From contig NZ_FONG01000007.1 in the NCBI RefSeq assembly GCF_900112845.1, forward strand, positions 248,001 through 312,000: DNA of 64,000 nt. Direction: 5' to 3'. The position numbers were made by a program, and so were the translations under genes. Source of the DNA: Actinacidiphila alni. GTDB lineage: Bacteria > Actinomycetota > Actinomycetes > Streptomycetales > Streptomycetaceae. This document shows positions 57,729 to 64,000 of this stretch, one piece after another (the first letter of the stretch is position 1; each line of letters begins with the position of its first letter). The notes beneath the pieces were generated by a model, which saw only the letters and a program-made list of their open reading frames with translations, was not told the origin of the DNA and made no database searches.

Positions 57729-58916
57729 TCAGACCCCGCTGGCGACTTCCGCCTTGTCCTCGTCCGACTGCGGGGATTCTTCCCCGAGTCGGCGGTTGCG
57801 TACCACCGAGGACCAGTACGAAGCGCCGATCAGCACCACACCGACCAGGCCGGTGATCACCTCGCTGACGTCGTACTTGATGGTGACCAGCAGGATGACC
57901 GCCAGCGCGCCGATCGCGTAGTGCGCGCCGTGCTCCAGGTAGACGTAGTCGTCCAGGGTGCCCTTGCGGACCAGGAAGACCGTCAGCGACCGGATGTACA
58001 TCGCGCCGATGCCGAGACCGAGCGCGATCTCGAAGATGTCGTTGCTGACCGCGAAGGCGCCGACGACACCGTCGAAGGAGAAGGACGCGTCGATGACTTC
58101 CAGGTAGAGGAACATGAAGAACGCGGCCTTGCCCGCCAGGCCCACGACCTGCCCGGTGCTGACCCCGTTGCCGTTCTTCGGCTCCACGGCGCCCTCGGCG
58201 GCGATCCCCTCGGAGGCCGACACGTCAGCGTCCTCGGCATCCTCCTCCTCGTCCTCCAGCCGGTCCTCGAAGAAGCCGGAGACCCCGCCGACCACCAGAT
58301 ACGTCAGCAGACCGCCGACGCCCGCCAGCAGCACCGTCTCGCCCTTGTCGATGGTGCCGTGGCCGCCGTGCACCGGGACGCCGGTGGCGACGGTGGTGGC
58401 GGCGATCAGCAGCGCGACCAGCGCGATGACCACGGAGAGCATGTCCAGCTTGCCGAGCTTGGCCAGCGGCTTCTCCAGCCAGCCCAGCCAGGTGATCTCC
58501 CGCTCCTCGAAGATGAAGTCGAGGAAGATCATCAGCAGGAACATGCCACCGAAGGCGGCGATCGCCGGGTGCGCGTTGGTGACCAGCGCCTCGTAGCGGT
58601 CGTGGTCGTCGATCGCGACCCTGACCGCCTCCCACGGGCTGAGCTTGGCGGTGATCGCGACGATGATGATCGGGAAGACGAGCCTCATGCCGAAGACGGC
58701 GATGAGCACGCCGACGGTGAGGAACATCTTCTGCCAGAAGGCGTTCATCTTGCGGAGGATGCCGGCGTTGATGACCGCGTTGTCGAACGAGAGCGAGATC
58801 TCGAGGACGGACAGGATCGCGACGATGGCCAGGCCCTTCCAGCCCCAGAGGACGCCGGCCAGGGCGAGGCCGGCGGCAGTGATGCCGAACGACCAGCCGA
58901 ATGTTCTGAGGAGCAC
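57729..58916 (-). CDS. TerC-type membrane protein (DUF475)
   Basis: A 395-residue membrane protein with about nine segments. The paired TerC motifs with acidic residues in the membrane are seen (LEISLSFDNAVINAGIL and LEVIDASFSFDGVVGAFAVS). The soluble loop in the middle is acidic (EDRLEDEEEDAEDADVSASE). TerC proteins act as metal (Mn2+/Ca2+) exporters or anchors for TerD proteins. GTG 58916 follows GGGTAGGTAGC. It belongs with the TerD genes around it. Confidence 0.92.
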   Translation of the reverse strand: MLLRTFGWSFGITAAGLALAGVLWGWKGLAIVAILSVLEISLSFDNAVINAGILRKMNAFWQKMFLTVGVLIAVFGMRLVFPIIIVAITAKLSPWEAVRVAIDDHDRYEALVTNAHPAIAAFGGMFLLMIFLDFIFEEREITWLGWLEKPLAKLGKLDMLSVVIALVALLIAATTVATGVPVHGGHGTIDKGETVLLAGVGGLLTYLVVGGVSGFFEDRLEDEEEDAEDADVSASEGIAAEGAVEPKNGNGVSTGQVVGLAGKAAFFMFLYLEVIDASFSFDGVVGAFAVSNDIFEIALGLGIGAMYIRSLTVFLVRKGTLDDYVYLEHGAHYAIGALAVILLVTIKYDVSEVITGLVGVVLIGASYWSSVVRNRRLGEESPQSDEDKAEVASGV

Positions 58917-58971
58917 GAGCTACCTACCCATTTCCCTTGTGATCACGGGGACCCCCGCGCGGTACGCGGCT

Positions 58972-59547
58972 TTACGAAACGTTGACCCCGAAGTCTAGGG
59001 CGATCCCGCGCAGTCCTGACGCGTACCCCTGACCAACGGCACGGAACTTCCACTCGCCGCCGTAGCGGTACAGCTCGCCGAAGATCATCGCGGTCTCGGT
59101 GGAGGCGTCCTCGGTGAGGTCGTAGCGGGCCAGTTCGGCGCCGTCCGCCTGGTTGAGCACCCGGATGTAGGCGTTGCTGACCTGCCCGAACGTCTGCGAG
59201 CGGGCGTCGGCGTCGTAGATCGAGACCGGGAAGACGATCTTGTCGACCCGTTCGGGGACGAGGCTCAGGTCCACCAGGATCGTCTCGTCGTCACCGCCGG
59301 TGCCGCCGACCAGTTCGTCACCGGTGTGCTCGACGGAGCCCTCCGGGCTCTTGAGGTTGTTGTAGAAGACGAAGAACTCGTCCCCCAGGACCCGGCCGTT
59401 GCCGCACAGCAGCGCGCTGGCGTCCAGGTCGAAGTCGGCTCCGGTGGTCGAGCGGGAGCTCCAGCCGAGGCCGATCTGCACCTTGGTGAGATTCGGCGCG
59501 GCCTTGGAGAGGGAGACATTGCCTCCCTTGGCGAGCGTGACGCCCAT
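58972..59547 (-). CDS. terD: TerD calcium-binding protein
   Basis: A 191-residue classic TerD. The calcium site [13 protein letters not shown] (D38, D40, D42) and second acidic cluster GGDDETILVDL, plus [16 protein letters not shown] and [28 protein letters not shown] end ([15 protein letters not shown]), are canonical. ATG 59547 follows GGGGAGGAACG. It is about 65% identical by eye to the next TerD gene at 59635, so a tandem duplication. Role in tellurite/oxidative stress and calcium signalling is known from the family. Confidence 0.94.
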   Translation of the reverse strand: MGVTLAKGGNVSLSKAAPNLTKVQIGLGWSSRSTTGADFDLDASALLCGNGRVLGDEFFVFYNNLKSPEGSVEHTGDELVGGTGGDDETILVDLSLVPERVDKIVFPVSIYDADARSQTFGQVSNAYIRVLNQADGAELARYDLTEDASTETAMIFGELYRYGGEWKFRAVGQGYASGLRGIALDFGVNVS

Positions 59548-59634
59548 TGTGGTTCGTTCCTCCCCGTTGTCACGGTCTGCTGCTCGGTCCTGCGGCGGGC
59601 GCGGCACCCGGGAGCGGGCGCCGCGCCCGGCGGG

Positions 59635-60210
59635 TCATACGTTGACGCCGAAGTCCTGTGCGATGCCGCGCAGTCCGGAGGCGTAGCCCTGGCCGATCGC
59701 GCGGAACTTCCACTCCGCGCCGTGCCGGTACAGCTCGCCGAAGACCATCGCGGTCTCCGTCGAGGCGTCCTCGGTCAGGTCGTAGCGGGCCAGCTCGCGC
59801 TGGTCCGCCGCGTTGAGCACCCGGATGTAGGCGTTGCGCACCTGGCCGAAGCTCTGCTGGCGGCTCTCGGCCTCGTAGATCGAGACCGGGAAGACGATCT
59901 TCGCGACATCGGCCGGGACACCGGCCAGATTCACGTTGATGACCTCGTCGTCGCCCTCGCCCTCACCGGTGAGGTTGTCACCGGTGTGCACCACGGAGCC
60001 GTCCGGGCTGGTGAGGTTGTTGAAGAAGACGAAGTGCTGGTCGGAAAGGACCTTGCCCTGGTCGCTGGTGAGCAGCGCGCTCGCGTCGAGGTCGAAGTCG
60101 TTGCCGGTGGTGGTACGGGCGTCCCAGCCCAGACCGACGACGACCGCCGTGAGATTCGGCGCCTCCTTGGTCAGCGAGACGTTGCCACCCTTGCTGAGGC
60201 TGACTCCCAC
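59635..60210 (-). CDS. terD: TerD calcium-binding protein (tandem copy)
   Basis: A 191-residue TerD ([69 protein letters not shown]). GTG 60210 has GGGAGG four nt upstream; the longer frame upstream is noise. The 88-bp gap to the other copy contains no clear terminator, so the two are probably cotranscribed. The pair fits the usual arrangement of terD genes in streptomycetes upstream of the TerC gene. Confidence 0.94.
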   Translation of the reverse strand: MGVSLSKGGNVSLTKEAPNLTAVVVGLGWDARTTTGNDFDLDASALLTSDQGKVLSDQHFVFFNNLTSPDGSVVHTGDNLTGEGEGDDEVINVNLAGVPADVAKIVFPVSIYEAESRQQSFGQVRNAYIRVLNAADQRELARYDLTEDASTETAMVFGELYRHGAEWKFRAIGQGYASGLRGIAQDFGVNV

Positions 60211-60379
60211 GAGTCCTCCCATCGGTTCGTGCGTGCCCTGTGCGTGCACAGTCCATGCTGCGGTGCTGGATGTGGTGCCGTGCTGTCGTGACGTGCTGTC
60301 GTACCTGATGCCGTGCGTGATGCCGTACGTGATGTTGTGCCGGATCAACGTGCCGAGCTTAGTGACCGGTTCCCCCTGA

Positions 60380-60841
60380 CTACAGCGATTCGAGCGCCTT
60401 TGCGTAGTCGTGAAGATCCCGGGCGTCCGGCAGACCGTTGACGACAGTCCAGCGCACCGTGCCCTCCTTGTCGATGACGAAAGTGCCGCGCAGCGCGCAG
60501 CCCTTGTCCTCGGCGAAGACGCCGTAGGCACGGGAAGCCGTTCCGTGCGGCCAGAAATCCGACAGCAACGGGTAGTCCAGGCCCTCCTGGTCGGCGAAGA
60601 CCCGCAGCGAGTGCATGGAGTCGCAGGAGACCGCGAGCAGCTGCACATCGGCGTTCTGGAAGGTCGGCAGCTCGTCGCGGAGCGCGCACAGCTCGCCGGT
60701 GCACACACCGGTGAAGGCGAACGGGTAGAAGAGCAGCACGACGTGCTTGCGGCCGCGGAAGTCCGACAGGCGGACCTGCTGGCCGTGCTGATTGCTGAGA
60801 CTGAAGTCGGGCGCGACATCGCCGACGGCGGGAGTGGTCAT
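60380..60841 (-). CDS. AhpE-like peroxiredoxin
   Basis: A 153-residue peroxiredoxin of the AhpE/1-Cys type. The peroxidatic cysteine C47 sits in [21 protein letters not shown]; a second cysteine C52 follows five residues later. The thioredoxin fold elements ([43 protein letters not shown]) are complete. It reduces peroxides, probably with mycothiol or thioredoxin. ATG 60841. It shares a strand with the TerD genes but lies 169 bp upstream of them. Confidence 0.93.
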   Translation of the reverse strand: MTTPAVGDVAPDFSLSNQHGQQVRLSDFRGRKHVVLLFYPFAFTGVCTGELCALRDELPTFQNADVQLLAVSCDSMHSLRVFADQEGLDYPLLSDFWPHGTASRAYGVFAEDKGCALRGTFVIDKEGTVRWTVVNGLPDARDLHDYAKALESL

Positions 60842-60864
60842 GCCCCCAGTTCTCTCACAAGCGC

Positions 60865-60907
60865 GCCCCTTGCCGCACCGGACGGAAGGTCCGGCGCGGC
60901 AAGGGGC
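60865..60907 (-). terminator. Hairpin between the DUF3052 and AhpE genes
   Basis: GCCCCTTGCCGC (60865-60876) pairs perfectly with GCGGCAAGGGGC (60896-60907), with an inner stem CCGGAC/GGTCCGG. It lies 12 nt downstream of the DUF3052 stop on the minus strand. Confidence 0.8.
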
Positions 60908-60918
60908 GGGCGGGAAAG

Positions 60919-61359
60919 CTATCGCTTCGCGGCGCGGGCTGCCTTCGGGGTGACCAGGCGGCTGCCGGTCCAGTCCTTGGCGGCGTTGACGCTGCTGGTC
61001 TGCGCGAGGCCGGCCGTCTGCGCGGCCTCACCGATCTCGCTGGGCTCGACGTGGCCGTCACGCCCGGTCTTCGGGGTCATGAGCCAGATCGGGGCGCCGG
61101 GGTCGACCGTCGACGTGGCGTCGACGAGTGCGTCCGTGAGGTCGCCGTCTTCCTCGCGGAACCACAGCAGGACGGCGTCGGGCACGTCGTCGTACTCCTC
61201 ATCGGCGAGCTCCTCGCCCGTGAGCTCCTCGATACCTTCGCGAAGCTCCTGGTCGCAATCCTCGTCGTACCCGAGCTCCTGGACCACCTGTCCGGGCTCG
61301 AAACCAAGCCGGCTCGCCGGGTTGGTCCGCTCCTCCGCGTGGTCCGCGGTCGCGCTCAC
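60919..61359 (-). CDS. DUF3052 protein
   Basis: A 146-residue acidic protein of the actinobacterial DUF3052 family ([60 protein letters not shown]). It has no known function and is found almost always next to aceE and AhpE. GTG 61359 has GGAGGCAAAGC upstream. It is divergent from aceE with a 391-bp region between them. Confidence 0.9.
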   Translation of the reverse strand: MSATADHAEERTNPASRLGFEPGQVVQELGYDEDCDQELREGIEELTGEELADEEYDDVPDAVLLWFREEDGDLTDALVDATSTVDPGAPIWLMTPKTGRDGHVEPSEIGEAAQTAGLAQTSSVNAAKDWTGSRLVTPKAARAAKR

Positions 61360-61750
61360 GCTTTGCCTCCTGTCATGGGGAAAATCTACCCGCGCCTGTG
61401 CGGGTTATGGGCGGTAGTCCACACGGGCGCGGCGGATCGCGCAAGTACCCGGCGTACGAGACCGTCGAAACGGTGACGATTCGACCGTGTCACCGCAACC
61501 CGCACTCTCAATGGTGACGCACATCACGGCGGTTTGCCGGTGTTGTGCATGAATGGAGCCGCGCGTCGGGCGTACGGGCGGCTGGGCGTAGAGTTCAGGT
61601 TTGGCCTCCATGGCGCCGGTATTACCGCTCGGTAGAGATGACGTTTCGAACGCCGCGGTACACGATGGAGGCGGCGCGACCAAAGGCGGCAACCGAGGCA
61701 GCGACCGAGCGCGACCAAGGCAGAGCTCCACCTAGCAGCGAAGGAACAGC
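61360..61750. promoter_or_regulatory. Divergent promoter region of the DUF3052 and aceE genes
   Basis: No gene is supported in this stretch. It contains nested inverted repeats: GTCGAA/TTCGAC (61464-61469 and 61480-61485) and CGGTGAC/GTCACCG (61471-61477 and 61489-61495), which overlap and could be operators. A lower-GC patch with GGTGTTGTGCATGAATGG lies at 61534-61556. The aceE leader ends in GCGAAGGAACAGC at the ribosome site. Promoter boxes cannot be fixed with certainty. Confidence 0.4.
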
Positions 61751-64000
61751 GTGGCTTCCGGATCCGATCGCAACCCGATCATCATTGGCGGCCTTCCCAG
61801 CCAGGTCCCGGATTTCGATCCCGAGGAGACGGCGGAATGGCTCGACTCGCTCGATGCGGCCATCGACGAGCGCGGCCGTGAGCGGGCCCGCTACCTGATG
61901 CTCCGCCTCATCGAGCGCGCGCGGGAGAAGCGCGTCGCGGTGCCCGAGATGCGCAGCACCGACTACGTGAACACCATCGCGACCAAGGACGAACCGTTCT
62001 TCCCCGGCAATGAGGAGATCGAGCGCAAGATCCTCAACGCCACCCGGTGGAACGCGGCGGTCATGGTCTCCCGCGCCCAGCGGCCCGGGATCGGCGTCGG
62101 CGGCCACATCGCGACCTTCGCCTCCTCCGCCTCGCTGTACGACGTGGGCTTCAACCACTTCTTCCGCGGCAAGGACGACGGCCGCGGCGGCGACCAGATC
62201 TTCTTCCAGGGCCACGCCTCCCCCGGCATCTACGCCCGCGCCTTCCTGCTCGACCGGCTGAGCGAGGCGCAGCTCGACGCCTTCCGCCAGGAGAAGTCGA
62301 AGGCGCCCGACGGGCTGTCCAGCTACCCGCACCCGCGGCTGATGCCGGACTTCTGGGAATTCCCGACCGTGTCCATGGGCCTGGGCCCGCTGGGCGCGAT
62401 CTACCAGGCCCGGATGAACCGCTACATGCAGGCGCGCGGCATCGCCGACACCTCGGACTCGCACGTGTGGGCCTTCCTCGGCGACGGCGAGATGGACGAG
62501 CCGGAGTCGCTGGGCCAGCTGTCCATCGCCGCCCGTGAGGGCCTGGACAATCTGACCTTCGTGGTCAACTGCAACCTGCAGCGGCTGGACGGCCCGGTCC
62601 GCGGCAACGGCAAGATCATCCAGGAGTTGGAGTCGCAGTTCCGCGGCGCCGGCTGGAACGTGATCAAGCTGGTCTGGGACCGCTCCTGGGACCCGCTGCT
62701 GGCCCAGGACCGCGACGGCCTGCTGGTCAACAAGATGAACACCACGCCCGACGGCCAGTTCCAGACGTACGCCACCGAGACCGGCGCGTACATCCGCGAG
62801 CACTTCTTCGGCGACGACCAGCGGCTGCGCAAGATGGTCGAGGGCATGACCGACGAGCAGATCCTGCACCTGGGGCGCGGCGGCCACGACCACCGCAAGG
62901 TGTTCGCGGCGTACACCGCGGCCAAGGAGCACAAGGGCCAGCCGACGGTGATCCTCGCCCAGACCATCAAGGGCTGGACGCTCGGGCCGAACTTCGAGGG
63001 CCGCAACGCGACCCACCAGATGAAGAAGCTGACGGTCGACGACCTCAAGCGCTTCCGCGACCGGCTGCACCTGCCGATCACCGACAAGCAGCTCGACGAG
63101 GGCTACCCGCCGTACTACCACCCCGGCCGGGACTCCGAAGAGATCCAGTACATGCACGACCACCGCAAGGCGTGCGGCGGCTACGTGCCGACCCGGATCG
63201 TGCGGGCCAAGCCGCTGCCGCTGCCGGACGACAAGGCGTACGCGAGCGTCAGGAAGGGGTCGGGACAGCAGTCGATCGCCACCACGATGGCGTTCGTCCG
63301 GCTGCTGAAGGACCTCATGCGGGACAAGGAGATCGGCAAGCGCTTCGTGCTGATCGCGCCCGACGAGTACCGCACCTTCGGTATGGACTCGTTCTTCCCG
63401 AGCGCGAAGATCTACAACCCGCTGGGCCAGCAGTACGAGTCGGTCGACCGCGAACTGCTGCTGGCGTACAAGGAGTCGCCGACCGGCCAGATGCTGCACG
63501 ACGGCATCTCCGAGGCGGGCTGTACGGCGTCGCTGATCGCGGCGGGCTCGGCGTACGCCACGCACGGCGAACCGCTGATCCCGGTCTACGTCTTCTACTC
63601 GATGTTCGGCTTCCAGCGCACCGGCGACCAGTTCTGGCAGATGGCCGACCAGCTCGCGCGCGGCTTCGTGCTCGGCGCCACCGCCGGCCGCACCACGCTG
63701 ACCGGTGAGGGCCTGCAGCACGCCGACGGCCACTCGCAGCTGCTGGCGTCCACGAACCCGGGCTGCGTGGCGTACGACCCCGCCTTCGGCTTCGAGATCG
63801 CGCACATCGTCAAGGACGGTCTGCGCCGGATGTACGGCGAGACCGCGGACGGCAAGCCGGGCGAGGACGTCTTCTACTACCTCACCGTCTACAACGAGCC
63901 GATCCAGCACCCGGCGGAGCCCGCCGACGTGGACGTCGAGGGCATCGTCAAGGGCATCCACCGCTTCAAGGCGGGCGAGGCCGGCACGATTCCCGCGCAG
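61751..64000 (+). CDS. aceE: Pyruvate dehydrogenase E1 component, homodimeric (partial, runs off the right edge)
   Basis: The first 750 codons of the thiamine-pyrophosphate E1 enzyme that decarboxylates pyruvate in the pyruvate dehydrogenase complex. The homodimeric-type features are clear: [17 protein letters not shown], the TPP motif [10 protein letters not shown]...[14 protein letters not shown] and EFRTFGMDS-like [21 protein letters not shown], plus [18 protein letters not shown] 61751 (VASGSDRNP) has AAGGA six nt upstream. The remaining 150 or so residues lie beyond the window. It stands apart from lipoyl components, as usual in Streptomyces. Confidence 0.97.
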   Translation, partial: MASGSDRNPIIIGGLPSQVPDFDPEETAEWLDSLDAAIDERGRERARYLMLRLIERAREKRVAVPEMRSTDYVNTIATKDEPFFPGNEEIERKILNATRWNAAVMVSRAQRPGIGVGGHIATFASSASLYDVGFNHFFRGKDDGRGGDQIFFQGHASPGIYARAFLLDRLSEAQLDAFRQEKSKAPDGLSSYPHPRLMPDFWEFPTVSMGLGPLGAIYQARMNRYMQARGIADTSDSHVWAFLGDGEMDEPESLGQLSIAAREGLDNLTFVVNCNLQRLDGPVRGNGKIIQELESQFRGAGWNVIKLVWDRSWDPLLAQDRDGLLVNKMNTTPDGQFQTYATETGAYIREHFFGDDQRLRKMVEGMTDEQILHLGRGGHDHRKVFAAYTAAKEHKGQPTVILAQTIKGWTLGPNFEGRNATHQMKKLTVDDLKRFRDRLHLPITDKQLDEGYPPYYHPGRDSEEIQYMHDHRKACGGYVPTRIVRAKPLPLPDDKAYASVRKGSGQQSIATTMAFVRLLKDLMRDKEIGKRFVLIAPDEYRTFGMDSFFPSAKIYNPLGQQYESVDRELLLAYKESPTGQMLHDGISEAGCTASLIAAGSAYATHGEPLIPVYVFYSMFGFQRTGDQFWQMADQLARGFVLGATAGRTTLTGEGLQHADGHSQLLASTNPGCVAYDPAFGFEIAHIVKDGLRRMYGETADGKPGEDVFYYLTVYNEPIQHPAEPADVDVEGIVKGIHRFKAGEAGTIPAQ

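Noticed and set aside
1..64000. CRISPR arrays or complete insertion sequences
   Set aside because: No regularly spaced direct repeats with unique spacers and no transposase frame were found. The 129-nt elements carry no gene of their own.

Overview
This is chromosomal DNA from a high-GC filamentous actinomycete, almost certainly Streptomyces or a close relative. GC is about 72% with strong third-position GC, and GTG starts and 4-base GTGA or 1-base TGATG gene overlaps are common. The families present are typical of the genus: WhiJ/AbaA-type XRE regulators with DUF397 partners, an EshA-type cyclic-nucleotide encapsulin, DUF3052 next to AhpE and aceE, and a tellurium-resistance (Ter) metabolic cluster. 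The general order is one I remember from the core chromosome arm around aceE1 of S. coelicolor; this is memory, not a search.

1-8.0 kb: a minus-strand pair, a secreted LamG/DNRLRE protein followed by an RHS/YD-repeat protein that runs off the left edge, then a non-coding stretch with two large palindromes and a decayed fragment. 8.0-9.9 kb: a complete AbaA/WhiJ-type triad (DUF397, XRE-DUF5753, divergent HATPase_c) with three operator-like repeats 20 bp apart. 9.9-18.9 kb: mixed genes (two DinB proteins, a DesR-like orphan response regulator, DUF4240, mycothiol-dependent isomerase plus MFS pump, two small-molecule/cell-wall enzymes, membrane proteins). 18.9-23.1 kb: a translationally coupled glycosyltransferase / methyltransferase / alpha-toroid operon, divergent from a KstR-like TetR gene with a KstR-type operator between them. 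23.4-24.4 kb: a second XRE-DUF397 pair.

24.7-30.7 kb: an ECF-type uptake operon (surface-anchored prenyltransferase-fold protein, SCO2322-like anchored protein, EcfT/CbiQ, fused double ATPase, S component). 30.8-40.5 kb: two paralogous stress-type proteins, an MFS pump with a fused winged helix, a peptidoglycan-binding membrane protein, a HAD phosphatase, a UPF0016 manganese exporter under a yybP-ykoY riboswitch, a FetB-like permease and a DedA protein. 40.8-47.1 kb: the EshA-type family 2B encapsulin shell gene without adjacent cargo, a DUF4239 protein, a proline-rich wall protein, a truncated response regulator, an MMPL exporter and tRNA-Val(TAC). 47.2-51.0 kb: a coiled-coil protein, FmdB, DUF4383, an O-methyltransferase and a P-loop kinase.

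51.2-60.2 kb: the Ter module (HAD hydrolase, an 833-residue double phosphoribosyltransferase-type fusion, CitE-like lyase, four TerD-domain proteins and a TerC/DUF475 membrane protein). Then AhpE, DUF3052 and aceE, which runs off the right edge.

An element of 128-130 nt with about 20-bp terminal inverted repeats occurs five times, with a sixth degenerate copy, between 20.8 and 51.2 kb. It lies between genes, but also forms the tail of a glycosyltransferase, the N terminus of the ECF S component, and the breakpoint of a truncated response regulator.
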